Of a stretch of 64,000 bases of DNA, positions 18,641-27,786 are shown one piece after another (the first letter of the stretch is position 1; the number at the start of each line of letters is the position of its first letter). Both the position numbers and the translations under genes were made by a program. This DNA is from CAMBRF01 sp964404035 (GTDB lineage Bacteria; Verrucomicrobiota; Kiritimatiellia; CAIKKV01; CAITUY01), in the NCBI GenBank assembly GCA_964404035.1, contig CAYOIT010000002.1:1-64000 (forward strand), in the 5' to 3' direction. Under the pieces are notes generated by a model. It was not told the DNA's origin. It was given only the letters and a program-made list of their open reading frames with translations, and searched no databases.

Positions 18641-19059
18641 ACATCGTATTGGACACGAGCGTAGCCCTCGCGTGGTACCTGAACGAATCGTTCTCGTCCA
18701 CCGCCCGGCAATGGCAGGAGCGCATCCTGTCGGGGACGGTACACGCGATGGTTCCTGCATTGCACTATCAGGAATTCGCCAATGTGCTCCGGACGGCGGT
18801 GCGACGCCGGGACCTCGACACCGGCCTCGCCGAGGACATCTTCGCCCTCCACCTCGATGCGCCTTTGGATATGGTTGAACCGCCGCGCCAGGCCCTTCTC
18901 GCCACCGCCTTGCAGTTCGACTGTACGGTCTATGACGGAGTCTACGTCGCACTCGCCGAGACCTACGACTGTCCCCTGCTCACAGCCGAGCGGAGCACCA
19001 CGCCGTGGGTCGTCAAGCTGGGTACCCGGGCGATCAGTCTCTCCCGCAAACCCACCTGA
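18637..19059 (+). CDS. VapC-type PIN-domain toxin
   Basis: 140 residues. PIN signature residues: Asp6 in IVLDTSVAL, Glu46 in HYQEFANV, Asp100 in VYDGVYVALAE. The usual last acid of LLTADx is Glu118 here (LLTAERS), so the metal site keeps a negative charge but not the usual Asp. Expected to be a ribonuclease neutralised by the upstream antitoxin. Its stop lies 27 bases before a truncated second copy of the nucleotidyltransferase pair. Confidence 0.9.
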   Translation: MNIVLDTSVALAWYLNESFSSTARQWQERILSGTVHAMVPALHYQEFANVLRTAVRRRDLDTGLAEDIFALHLDAPLDMVEPPRQALLATALQFDCTVYDGVYVALAETYDCPLLTAERSTTPWVVKLGTRAISLSRKPT

Positions 19060-19086
19060 CCAGCTTCTCGTCAATTCCGGACATCA

Positions 19087-19302
19087 GTGCCCGCCCGTAC
19101 CGCGTTGCGCTTCACATACCCGCGGCCCGATGCCGAGGCGAGAGAGGTGGCCAAGAAAATGCTGGCCGTGTGCGTTAGCGGGGACACACCGGTCGACTGG
19201 GCCGAGATCCAACGGCTGGCGGGATTGCCGTCTTTTGACGTTGTGGACGAACGGGATGAACTCAAAAAAGAGGTGGTGCGTGAGCTCGACCTCAAAGATT
19301 AA
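19087..19302 (+). pseudogene. 5'-truncated second copy of the nucleotidyltransferase gene
   Basis: From about 19117 the translation TYPRPDAEAREVAKKMLA matches the C-terminal third of the protein at 13233-13832 almost residue for residue. The nucleotidyltransferase core (GGSAIEF and DID) is absent, and there is no plausible start. DNA similarity begins at TACCCGCGGCCCGATGCC in both copies and continues through the following small gene. This is a remnant of a duplication or rearrangement next to vapC. Confidence 0.75.
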
Positions 19303-19483
19303 AACAGACTGGACCTGGGAGGAATGGCAGGCCAGTCGCGCCCAACGGCGCGCGGTGGCCCTCCGAATCGGCCCGCCGGTCGTGCGGCGACGGGAAAGCT
19401 CATCCGACTCCAGACGGCGTCCGGCCTTTGGCGGCGAACGCGGCCCCCGCTTTGGCAAGACCTCTGAGGCGGGGATGGACTGA
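19280..19483 (+). CDS. Small conserved basic protein (copy 2)
   Basis: 67 residues with GTG start, the counterpart of 13810-14013, containing IKTDWTWEEWQASRAQRR and ending TSEAGMD. Copy 1 differs at only a handful of residues. It keeps an intact frame although its partner gene is truncated, so it may still be expressed (for example by read-through from vapBC) or be a recent relic. Confidence 0.5.
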   Translation: MSSTSKIKTDWTWEEWQASRAQRRAVALRIGPPVVRRRESSSDSRRRPAFGGERGPRFGKTSEAGMD

Positions 19484-19640
19484 CGCGCTGAGGCCTCTCA
19501 GCGGGGCGATCCACCCGAACGCCTCGCGACATTCCGGCATCATGTTGCATCAAGAAGCGTATTTATGGGGCACAAGGCGATGGTCTTACGGGCCCGGTGA
19601 ATAGCATCACTCAGCTACTGCTGGGATTTCGAAAAGCCTC

Positions 19641-21020
19641 TCACTCCATTCCGCCGAGTTGCTCTTGCAGAAGGCGGTCCAGTTGGCCGGCCAGATAGAG
19701 CGGCAACGATAGAAGAGTGTAGGAGACGTTCCGTGCCCCGCCCTTCCCTCCCATGGCGACTGTGAACGTTCCCAGGGAGGCGCGATCCATGTTGAGACGC
19801 ACGGCAAAATCCCGTTTCTTCTCGGCCAGGAAAACCTGAAGAGACTTGAGACTTCCAGAGGCGCCGGCCCGCACTTCCAGGGGAATGACGTTGCTCTCGT
19901 AAGCCCAGAGATAGTCCACCTCCGCATTCGCGTTTTTCTCTTCGCGGTGCCAGTAGAATAGCGGGTGTTCCTCGAAGGTCCGTCCGAGACAGCGGAGTTC
20001 CTGCCCCACAAACTGCTCCGCAAGTCCCCCTTCCAGTACGGTAAGAAGCGCCGCCGCATCCGGCAGACTCAATCCGCAGAGGTTGTTGCAGAGTCCAATG
20101 TCCAAAAGGAGCGGCTTGAAATGGCTCTCCGCGACCTCCGCCCCGAGCGGAATCCCATTGCCCGAACTGTGCCGCACGAGCGTTACGATTCGGCTCAGTT
20201 CGAGCAGTTCGAGCGCCGTCCGCAACTCCTCAGCCCTTGCCTCGCGGTTGATGTTCACGTAGCGGACTTTTCTGCCGATGTTCCGCGGAATGTAGCGCAG
20301 CACCTGGCGCATGTTCCTTTGCTGGGCGCGTGTCCCATACTTGGCAAAGTCATCCTGCAAGGTTGTGGCGATGGAGGCTAATATCCGCTGCACCTCCAGC
20401 AGATCACGCTGCTCCGCATACGTCGACACGGCGGAGGGCATGCCGCCAACGAAGAAATAGAGCCTCAGCAGATCCCTCAATTTGACGCTCACGGCATCGC
20501 CGATCTCGTCGCCAACGTGATACCTGTCCAAGTGGTCCGCCAGGGAGTCCTCGCCAACCGCCATCAGGAACTCCTGAAACGCCAGAGGCGCCAAGTGCAG
20601 GTACTCAATCCGACCGACCGGAACCGAATGCTTGAACTCCCGCAGGCTGAAATCCAGCAACGATCCGGCCGCGATGACATGCAGGTCCGGCATTTCCTCG
20701 TGGAAGTAGCGAAGGCAGGCGATGGCCTTGGGACACGCTTGGATCTCGTCAAGGAACAACAGCGTCCGCCCCGGTATCACGGGCTGGTTGAAATACAAAC
20801 TCAACTCCTGGGTAATGCGCTTGGCGTCCATCCGATCGAAGAGTGAATGGAGTTCCTCCTTCTGCTCCAGATTCACCGTCAACACGTTCGGGAAACAGTT
20901 CTTCCCGAAAGTCTCGACCAGGTAACTCTTGCCCACTTGCCGGGCTCCCCGCACGATCAGGGGCTTCCTTCCCGCCCGATTCTTCCATGCAGTGAGTTCT
21001 TTTTCTGCCAGACGTTTCAT
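19641..21020 (-). CDS. AAA-type ATPase with DUF4143 domain
   Basis: 459 residues. The N-terminal ATPase has Walker A GARQVGKS at 25-32 and Walker B LLFLDEIQ at 87-94, followed by the sensor-like AAGSLLDFSLR. The C-terminal half (about 210-410) is the DUF4143 restriction-nuclease-like domain, with HREEKNANAEVDYLW carrying the E/D pair typical of that fold. Such proteins are common, highly variable and of unresolved function; defence or mobile-element links have been proposed. It sits at the end of the toxin-antitoxin island, which suits such a role but does not prove it. Confidence 0.85.
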   Translation of the reverse strand: MKRLAEKELTAWKNRAGRKPLIVRGARQVGKSYLVETFGKNCFPNVLTVNLEQKEELHSLFDRMDAKRITQELSLYFNQPVIPGRTLLFLDEIQACPKAIACLRYFHEEMPDLHVIAAGSLLDFSLREFKHSVPVGRIEYLHLAPLAFQEFLMAVGEDSLADHLDRYHVGDEIGDAVSVKLRDLLRLYFFVGGMPSAVSTYAEQRDLLEVQRILASIATTLQDDFAKYGTRAQQRNMRQVLRYIPRNIGRKVRYVNINREARAEELRTALELLELSRIVTLVRHSSGNGIPLGAEVAESHFKPLLLDIGLCNNLCGLSLPDAAALLTVLEGGLAEQFVGQELRCLGRTFEEHPLFYWHREEKNANAEVDYLWAYESNVIPLEVRAGASGSLKSLQVFLAEKKRDFAVRLNMDRASLGTFTVAMGGKGGARNVSYTLLSLPLYLAGQLDRLLQEQLGGME

Positions 21021-21034
21021 GCAAAAACCATTGG

Positions 21035-21040
21035 ATTATA
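21035..21040 (-). promoter_or_regulatory. -10 element of the ATPase gene
   Basis: A perfect TATAAT (read on the minus strand) ends 14 bases before the ATG at 21020, in an AT-rich intergenic stretch of 127 bases. No good -35 was found, and a transcript would have a leader of only about eight bases. Confidence 0.3.
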
Positions 21041-21147
21041 TCTAACAGCCATAATAAACAGGATTGGATAATATCAAATCAATCCACAATATCAATGTCA
21101 AATCTTCGGCCGAACCGAAAAAATAGGATTTCCATAATTGATTGATA

Positions 21148-23016
21148 TTACTCAAACACCACGGTAAAAGTGCATTTCAATAATGCCTGTTCGGTCCGCA
21201 CGACCACACATGTGTGCATATGATCGACATCAGGATCCTCCCATTTACGTAACTGCAAAGTATGATCCGGCAACGATTCGCAACTCACAGTCAGTAGCTC
21301 GCTCGCATTGACTGTCATCGCCGCATCGCTCCAAACTACCCGGAACCGATTTCCATGCCCCGTGATGACAGGTACTTCACTGGTGCCAAGGTGCCATCGG
21401 AATCCAATTATCTCAGGGCCCGGAGTGCTCACCTCGTCTTCGACGCAAAGCCGGTTGGACGTCCAGAGGACCCGGCGTCTCCACCGCTGAAGAAGGTCCT
21501 GATAGCCGCTTTCAACATTGACACTCACCTCGCCGCCTGTGGCGTCAAGGCGAAGCACATCAATGGATGCCAGTCCACCCATAGACTGGAGACCCCGTGG
21601 TGGATTTTCTCGTGCCGAAGCTTGCGCTTGATCAGCAGAAAACGCACCCAATTGCAGGACGTTGTGTCCAAACCCACTGCCATAGAGCGCTCCCAGCAAG
21701 GGGTTATGGTAAGCGGATGTCCCAGCTTCGATCAGGATCGGCTTCCCACGACAGATGAAATTCACATGACCCCGATCCGGGTGGTCGTGCTGATCATCCT
21801 TATGCCCGCCACGCACCCAGACGCCGGTGGCGTCTTCAGCCCACGACGAGCGCCAATTCACGCGGGACGCACGGTCATATACCGCCCACAATGAAGGAGT
21901 GAAGTTAGTCACCGAAGGCACCGCTTGCGCAAGTAACAGATTTAGATCAGGCTCGTCGTCAACCTCAAGGTTCTGCAGCGCCCATTTCGCGTCCGGGCTC
22001 TCGAGGCACACCGCACACAACGCAAGTAAACTGCGCAAATCAGACCGTCGTTTGCCCTTGATGAGTGGATGTGCGGCGGTGTTGAACCCATCGAAGGCGT
22101 TGATAAAGTGACCACCAGGCTGATAATGCTGGACCAACCAGGCGGGATATCGTTTTAAAAACGGATGCATGATGAGCCGATCATCGCCTGCAACCGCCAA
22201 CGTGCGTGCTGCGCCGAGCAAAACATCAGTCGTAAAACTACTATAGTACAAACCCTCGACGAACGCGCCCTCGGTCCCATAACCATTGAAAGACATGAGG
22301 AGATGTTCGACCCCTAACTCATAACTTGCGACATTTTGTTCCCGGCCCAGCAACAAACTCGCCAACAGAAAGCCAACTGTTGGTAACACCCACTGATTCG
22401 TCAGTGGGTTCAGATGTTGCACCGTATAAAACCATGGGCGGCGCACATTCCAGTCATCGATACAACTAACGATTTCCGTTGCCAGCAACCCTTCCAACTG
22501 CGTCCGTAATTCCGGCGGTAAAAGAGCCGGGGGTAGAATTTCCAATGTGTCAGAAAGCGCCAACACGCCCAACCCCGTTGCAAGCCAGTTCCCATCGCCT
22601 TTCGGATCCTGTAACGGTTGTACGCCGGCATGAAACAACGTCCAACCCGGACGCTGTATCGGCGACCACGAGGCCACTTCGGTCATTTGGGCCAGTAATC
22701 GTTCCACGAAAGAGCGCTCACCGGTAAGAGCAAAGGCCGCCGCCAATACCGGCATTTCCTTCCGCACCATTTCAGCTGCTCTCATATCCGACATCGCTAA
22801 CGCAAACACCTCGCGCGTATTCGCGGGGGACTGCCACGTCCGCCCATCAAGCCACGTTCGCCCTTTCTTCCCGACATCCTCGAGCTTGTAGACTCGTTCG
22901 ATGATCGGCTGTGCCATCACCCTGCGGGCATGCTCCAGAAAATTGGCCCGCTTATCCGCCATACGCGAATCGATTAGGATCTGCCCGATTAACTCCGACA
23001 TGCTCATTATATTCAT
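21148..23016 (-). CDS. Heparinase II/III-family polysaccharide lyase-like protein
   Basis: 622 residues with an N-terminal alpha/alpha toroid (about 1-370) and a C-terminal beta-sandwich of the heparinase II/III type. Key stretches are NPLTNQW (203-209), EGLYYSS with the candidate tyrosine (about 254-260), and GGHKDDQHDHPDRGHVNF (403-420), the metal/His-rich segment that opens the beta-sandwich, then ILIEAGTSAY and FGHNVL. These lyases cleave uronic acid-containing polysaccharides by beta-elimination. There is no signal peptide, so it would act on imported oligomers, or be exported in another way. Codon choice and GC look lower than in neighbours, suggesting separate origin. Substrate not predictable here. 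Confidence 0.8.
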   Translation of the reverse strand: MNIMSMSELIGQILIDSRMADKRANFLEHARRVMAQPIIERVYKLEDVGKKGRTWLDGRTWQSPANTREVFALAMSDMRAAEMVRKEMPVLAAAFALTGERSFVERLLAQMTEVASWSPIQRPGWTLFHAGVQPLQDPKGDGNWLATGLGVLALSDTLEILPPALLPPELRTQLEGLLATEIVSCIDDWNVRRPWFYTVQHLNPLTNQWVLPTVGFLLASLLLGREQNVASYELGVEHLLMSFNGYGTEGAFVEGLYYSSFTTDVLLGAARTLAVAGDDRLIMHPFLKRYPAWLVQHYQPGGHFINAFDGFNTAAHPLIKGKRRSDLRSLLALCAVCLESPDAKWALQNLEVDDEPDLNLLLAQAVPSVTNFTPSLWAVYDRASRVNWRSSWAEDATGVWVRGGHKDDQHDHPDRGHVNFICRGKPILIEAGTSAYHNPLLGALYGSGFGHNVLQLGAFSADQAQASARENPPRGLQSMGGLASIDVLRLDATGGEVSVNVESGYQDLLQRWRRRVLWTSNRLCVEDEVSTPGPEIIGFRWHLGTSEVPVITGHGNRFRVVWSDAAMTVNASELLTVSCESLPDHTLQLRKWEDPDVDHMHTCVVVRTEQALLKCTFTVVFE

Positions 23017-23137
23017 TATAAACAGCTAATCTACAACTGGTTACCTAGAACGTCCCCGTTCGCTTTATCGGATCATCCGTCCAATTGAGTTTCGGACGGT
23101 CAGGGCTCGTCAGTCCGCCTCCGCTGGCCTCAACCTA

Positions 23138-26100
23138 TCAACGAAACAGGAACTGCGAGCCGCGGTAACCGGCCTGATCCCACACGACCGTGCCGCTGCC
23201 CCCGTCCGTGCCGCCTGAGGGCCCGTGGGCGCCGCCGGGCACGGAAGAAGGCACATCGAGTGTCCCACTCCACTGACTGTACGAAGCGGACCGGACCGCG
23301 ATGCGGCCGCCGCCCCCGCCGCCCCCGAAATCCGTCCCGGAACCACCCCGGGCACGGATCTGACCGGTGCCAGCCAGGCGCATGCAATTCAGATAGATGC
23401 CGCCGCCCGAGCCCCCCCCGGCCCAGCCCCCGGCGGCGTTCCCGTTGGCGAGGATCGAACCATTCACCGTGAGTCGACCGTCCAGCACGTCAATCCATAC
23501 GTACCCGCCGCCGGCGCCACCCGCAGTGGGGTGGGTGTTGCCACCGCCCCCGCTGCCCGGCAATGCCGGGGCATTCGACGAGTCGTACACCCCGCCACCC
23601 GGTATACTGCCTTGCCCGTTGCCGCCGGCGCCACCATGGCCGGCACCCGATCCGCCCGTGCCCATCCCACCGCCGGTCCCCTTGCCCGGCCCATAACCGC
23701 TCGTGCCCGACGGCGCCGCAAAGCCCTTGCCGGACACATCGATCACCGCTCCCGTACTGATGGTCATGCTGCCGGCAACAATGCGCACCCAATTGTCCAT
23801 GACCCACGGCGCATTCGTGTCAGTCTGCGCGCTGTGCGAGACTGTGCCGGTCACCGTGACGTTCCCGGCGGCGTCCAGGACGGCATTGGTCGTGTCGAAA
23901 TCAAGCGTGCCGTTGACAGTAAGGGCGTTGAGCCGCACCGGATCGCTCAGCGTGATGGTGCCGGAGGCAATGGTCGCGGAGTCGGCCGCGCCCGGCATCC
24001 CAGCAGGCGACCAGTTGGTGTCGCTCGCCCAGTTTCCTGTTCCCGACCACGTCTTGGCCTGGGGTGTGTCGGCGGCGAAATGGGCCTGTACCTGCAGCGG
24101 CCGGCTCATGGTGAGTTGCAGCGGGCTGGCGAACTGCGCTCCCGGCGGCACGTCCGCGCCGGTCCATTGCGAGAAATGGTAGCCGGCGAACGGCGACGCC
24201 GTGACCGTCACGGACACGCCGTTGCTGTACCAGCCCGTATTGTTGACCGTGCCGCTCGGGCCGGCGCCGACGGTAAGGTAGTACTCGTTGTACCAGAACC
24301 ACGTCTGGAAAAGGTTGGTCGTCATCTGGAACACCGACTGCGTCGTCGCGCCGCTGGCGACGGCTCCGAGGGTGTTCGTCAGGGCCCAGCCCGTGCAGAT
24401 ATGACGCACGCCACCCGCCTCGTCCGCCGGACTCACGACCGTGTTCGTCACGCTGCTCCCGACGGTCACGGCGTGGACTGCGTTACCATACGGACTCGGG
24501 GCGCCGTAATTGCCGGGTACACCGCGGACGTCCAGTTGGTACGTCCCAACGCTTTGCAGAAGCACAACCACCGTGCCAGTCTGTCCATTCGCGTTTCCGG
24601 TTCCCTGGGCCGCTGTCATCGACCCCGTAAAGGATTTGGCAGAGCTGTAGATGACGGCGATACGGCCTCCGCCTCCGCCCCCGCCCCCGCTCGCGCCTCC
24701 GTTGCTGCCTTTGGCGCTGAGTGTGCCGGTGCCGGCCATGGTCCCACAGGTGAGGTAGACGCTTCCGCCCGAGCCGCCGCCCGCATAGGTAGACGCCGCT
24801 GCGGCGTCCGCGGAAACTATGCCATCAACGCGGATCGTGCCGGAGCCGGCGTCGAGTCTGACGACCCCGCCGCCGCGCCCGCCCAGATAGCCAGTCAGCG
24901 AGCCACCAGCACTGCCTGCGTCCAGAGGTGCATTCGACGAGCCATACACGCCCCCACCCGGTCTGCTACCAAGACCATTGCCGCCCGAGCCCCCGTACCC
25001 ACCCCCGCCGCCGCCCTGGCCGCCCCCGAAGCTCGCGCCGCCTCCGGTTCCCCAGCCCGTCCCATTCGCCCTGGGTCCAAAACCCAGGGCGACGATCGAG
25101 CCGGCCGACGCCACCTCCACGTTGGCAGCGTTCACGCGAACCGACCCGCCGTTGGTGGGGTGGGAATACAGACTGAGCGTGGCCGCAATGCGCATCACGC
25201 CGCCTACCGTCAACACCGCCCCATTCGTGACGACCGCATTCGTCGCCCCGCTATATATGCGAAACACACTGCCGCTGTTCGTGACAATCAGATCCCCACC
25301 CACCTGCACTGCGACAGTCTCCACGTCGCCATCGTGTCCCACGGACAGCGTGCTGCCACCGCTCAGCACCAGATTGCTGGTGAGGTTGATCTGAACCCCT
25401 TTCTCCTCAAGCACCAGCGTCGAGTTCGACAGCGTGAGAGTGTCCGAGACCCAGTTGGTGATCCCATAGACGCGCCAATTGATACCAGCAAGAATGTTCA
25501 CCGGCTTGGACGCGTCACTGAGGCACAAGGTTCCGCTCTGACCCGTGCCACCCGTTCCGCTGGCCGCACCACCTTCCACCCGGTAGCTGCCGGCCCAACC
25601 CGCTGACGCCGCCGCAATGACGGCGACACGGCCGCCACCACCACCGCCCGCGTCAGCTTGACCCGCACTGCCGATGGCGGACACGGTTCCTGTTCCGCCC
25701 AGTGTCCCACAGGTGATATAGATGCCGCCACCAGACCCGCCGCCGCTCCAGTTGCCCGCCGTCCCGCCGTTTGCCGACACCGTACCGTTCAGCGTCAGGG
25801 TCGCGGCAACATCCAGGCGCACGAGACCGCCGCCAGCACCGCCGGCGTTGATGACGCCGCCGCCGGCGCTGCCGGGCTGCGCCGGCGCATTGGTGCTGTC
25901 ATTGACCGCACCGCCTGCGCTGTAAGTCCCTTTGCCACCTACCCCGCCATGTCCGCCGCCAGCGCCCCGCATGGCGCTCGTGTTCTTGCCTGGCCCTCCC
26001 CCTGGACCGTACCCGGTCGCATCGGTCGCGCCTTTGTACCCAGCGCTATTGGCATCCACCGTGGCCGATGGACCGAGCGTGAAGTTCGTGCAGGCCACGT

Positions 26101-26476
26101 ATACCCGGGCATCGGGATCCCAGCCGCCAAAAGCGTTTGTCGTGGTGGCCGAGTTGATGCTGTGCGTGAGTTTCGCGGTCCCAACCACAAACACGTCCTG
26201 GGCGTTGAGTCGCGCGGCGATATTGGAGAAGGTGACAATGGCGCTGTTGGTGATCACGCACACGCCCACCGTTTCCGTTGCGTTCGTGAGGCGCGCGTTG
26301 ATGCCGACCAGGACGTTTTCACCGTTGGTCGGCGCGTGCCCGAGCGACCAGTTGCCGGGTACGTCCCAGTACCCGTTCGCGGTCGTGAAAGTGTTCTGGG
26401 CGTGTGCGACGGGTGCCAGCGCCAAAATGATTCCGATCATAGCGATCTCTGCAACACACATCCGTTTTCCGTTCAT
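23138..26476 (-). CDS. Giant secreted glycine-rich / InlB B-repeat protein with C-terminal GSQFLFR tail
   Basis: About 1,112 residues, intact. The signal peptide is MNGKRMCVAEIAMIGIILAL followed by APVAHAQ. Three blocks of a glycine-rich module are visible, each with a variant of [DG]SSNAP..xGSxGG, a GGGxVRLDV strand and LxxNGTVSANG: near DSTNAPAQPGSAGGG, GSSNAPLDAGSAGGS and DSSNAPALPGSGGGG. An InlB B-repeat (YYLTVGAGPSGTVNNTGWYS ...GYHFSQWTG...VQAHFA) lies between blocks two and three. It ends GYRGSQFLFR. A strong ribosome site AAGGAGG lies five bases before ATG 26476, and the GntR gene ends only 17 bases upstream, so the two are one operon. Presumed surface adhesin or matrix protein; a paralogue is at 36696-39719. 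Confidence 0.8.
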   Translation of the reverse strand: MNGKRMCVAEIAMIGIILALAPVAHAQNTFTTANGYWDVPGNWSLGHAPTNGENVLVGINARLTNATETVGVCVITNSAIVTFSNIAARLNAQDVFVVGTAKLTHSINSATTTNAFGGWDPDARVYVACTNFTLGPSATVDANSAGYKGATDATGYGPGGGPGKNTSAMRGAGGGHGGVGGKGTYSAGGAVNDSTNAPAQPGSAGGGVINAGGAGGGLVRLDVAATLTLNGTVSANGGTAGNWSGGGSGGGIYITCGTLGGTGTVSAIGSAGQADAGGGGGGRVAVIAAASAGWAGSYRVEGGAASGTGGTGQSGTLCLSDASKPVNILAGINWRVYGITNWVSDTLTLSNSTLVLEEKGVQINLTSNLVLSGGSTLSVGHDGDVETVAVQVGGDLIVTNSGSVFRIYSGATNAVVTNGAVLTVGGVMRIAATLSLYSHPTNGGSVRVNAANVEVASAGSIVALGFGPRANGTGWGTGGGASFGGGQGGGGGGYGGSGGNGLGSRPGGGVYGSSNAPLDAGSAGGSLTGYLGGRGGGVVRLDAGSGTIRVDGIVSADAAAASTYAGGGSGGSVYLTCGTMAGTGTLSAKGSNGGASGGGGGGGGRIAVIYSSAKSFTGSMTAAQGTGNANGQTGTVVVLLQSVGTYQLDVRGVPGNYGAPSPYGNAVHAVTVGSSVTNTVVSPADEAGGVRHICTGWALTNTLGAVASGATTQSVFQMTTNLFQTWFWYNEYYLTVGAGPSGTVNNTGWYSNGVSVTVTASPFAGYHFSQWTGADVPPGAQFASPLQLTMSRPLQVQAHFAADTPQAKTWSGTGNWASDTNWSPAGMPGAADSATIASGTITLSDPVRLNALTVNGTLDFDTTNAVLDAAGNVTVTGTVSHSAQTDTNAPWVMDNWVRIVAGSMTISTGAVIDVSGKGFAAPSGTSGYGPGKGTGGGMGTGGSGAGHGGAGGNGQGSIPGGGVYDSSNAPALPGSGGGGNTHPTAGGAGGGYVWIDVLDGRLTVNGSILANGNAAGGWAGGGSGGGIYLNCMRLAGTGQIRARGGSGTDFGGGGGGGRIAVRSASYSQWSGTLDVPSSVPGGAHGPSGGTDGGSGTVVWDQAGYRGSQFLFR

Positions 26477-26493
26477 GACAACCTCCTTCACTC

Positions 26494-27621
26494 TTATTCG
26501 TTCCGCTCCCCCTTACCGCCTGCCGCCTGCCCCAACTCCTCCTCAAACACCGCTGGAATGGCCGTATGCGCCGGCACGTCCTCTCCGCGCCGTTGCCGTT
26601 CGATTCGTTCCAGGCAGACGACCATCAAACGGGTGATGTCGAACCCCAACCGTTTGGCGGGCACGGCACTCCGTGTCGGGTAAGGAAAGTTGGCTTGCGC
26701 CACAACCTCAAGGCGCGCACCCCGCGCCCCGGAAGCCAGCACCCCTTCCGTAATTCCCTCCACAAGGTTGTCATCGGTGATTACCAGCGCATCCAGAGGC
26801 TCGGTCTGTCTCTCGTGCAGCAATAGCAGGGCGGTCTTCCGCTGCCACTCCAGCAAACCGGGAACAACTCCCTGCAACCAGTGGGGTCGCACTATCAGAC
26901 CTCGCTCAGCGGCCAATGCCTGTGTCTTTTCGTCGGTTACGTAACCGCCCATGTTCCCAGTGTTCAACGTCACCACGGCGACCCGCTTGCGTCCGCGCGA
27001 AGCCAGATAGTCGAAGGCGCGGGGCAGAAAAGCGCGGATGTCAGGGTAAACCGTGGGAAAGGGCAACGGGCCTCCCATCGCCTCCATGATGGCGATCCGC
27101 CGCACCCCGGGTTTGAGAACCAAAGGCGAGCCGTTCATCCGCAATGCGTGGGGACTGCCCGCGAAAATAAGGCCGGCCAACCGATGCGCCTGCATCAGCC
27201 CCAGTAACCGCTGGTAGTCGTCCACATCCACATGGGACTCGATGCCGTAGAAGGCCGAAACGCGCCGCTCATCCGCCTGGAGTTTAGCCGCTTCATCACG
27301 AATCGCCTCATAGAAGTGCGAATGGCCCTTTAGAACGGGGAAAGGGAACGCCAACGCAAAATGGGAGAGATGGGGCGGATGCGCGGCAACGAACGAACCG
27401 CACCGGTGCTTCGTTTCGATGAAGCCATGCTCGCGGAGCAAAGCCATCGCCGCTTGGACGGCGGGCGGACCAGCCTGGAAGTGTTCCTCCAACTCATGAT
27501 GCGTCGGCAGCCGATCCCCGGGCTTGAGGTGGCCCGACACAATGCGTTCCCGCAGGGCGTTCACCACCCCCTCACGCCGGTCGGGAGGCCGGCCAACCCT
27601 TGCTGGACTTTCAGACTGCAT
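26494..27621 (-). CDS. GntR-type regulator with LacI-like ligand-binding domain (copy 1)
   Basis: 375 residues. The N-terminal winged helix (about 15-75) reads NALRERIVSGHLKPGDRLPT, HHELEEHF, AAMALLREHGFIETKHRCGSFV, the GntR pattern. The remaining 300 residues resemble the periplasmic-binding-protein-like effector domain of LacI/GntR hybrids (LAGLIFAG, FPTVYPDIRAFLPRAFDYLASRG, DALVITDDNLVEGI). It would repress or activate in response to a sugar-like ligand. It is transcribed together with the giant protein gene that follows. A 12-base inverted repeat covers its own start codon and -10 region, which implies autoregulation. A paralogue at 33759-34895 also precedes a giant secreted protein. Confidence 0.85.
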   Translation of the reverse strand: MQSESPARVGRPPDRREGVVNALRERIVSGHLKPGDRLPTHHELEEHFQAGPPAVQAAMALLREHGFIETKHRCGSFVAAHPPHLSHFALAFPFPVLKGHSHFYEAIRDEAAKLQADERRVSAFYGIESHVDVDDYQRLLGLMQAHRLAGLIFAGSPHALRMNGSPLVLKPGVRRIAIMEAMGGPLPFPTVYPDIRAFLPRAFDYLASRGRKRVAVVTLNTGNMGGYVTDEKTQALAAERGLIVRPHWLQGVVPGLLEWQRKTALLLLHERQTEPLDALVITDDNLVEGITEGVLASGARGARLEVVAQANFPYPTRSAVPAKRLGFDITRLMVVCLERIERQRRGEDVPAHTAIPAVFEEELGQAAGGKGERNE

Positions 27622-27678
27622 ACGAATCTATCGATTAAATTCGTATGTAGATTAGCACGAGCACCACAAGCGTGTCAA
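27616..27678 (-). promoter_or_regulatory. Promoter and palindromic operator of the GntR (copy 1) operon
   Basis: On the minus strand TTGACA (27678-27673), an 18-base spacer, and TAATCT (27654-27649). The inverted repeat CATACGAAT-N11-ATTCGTATG (27619-27647, extendable to 27616-27650 with one mismatch) spans from the -10 to the ATG of the GntR gene, so a bound protein would block transcription or initiation. Confidence 0.6.
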
Positions 27679-27757
27679 CAGCTTTTCCGGAAGCGGTCAC
27701 CATGTTTTCCACCACCCCAACAGGCACTCCAGCGCTCTGGCAAACTAATACGTCTTA

Positions 27758-27786
27758 TTGACTCCAGAGTCTTTATCGCGTAATTT
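27758..27786 (+). promoter_or_regulatory. Promoter of the AbiE-type pair, leaderless geometry
   Basis: TTGACT at 27758-27763, a 17-base spacer and TAATTT at 27781-27786; the ATG follows after six bases (27793). No ribosome-binding site lies between, so a leaderless transcript is expected. Confidence 0.55.

Noticed and set aside
18167..18952. 261-codon minus-strand frame across the vapBC genes
   Set aside because: Antisense of two well-recognised overlapping genes with their own promoter.
23225..25606. 793-codon plus-strand frame opposite the giant glycine-rich gene
   Set aside because: Antisense of glycine codons gives Ala/Arg/Pro-rich frames; no start signal, no motif, and the sense strand has signal peptide and domains.
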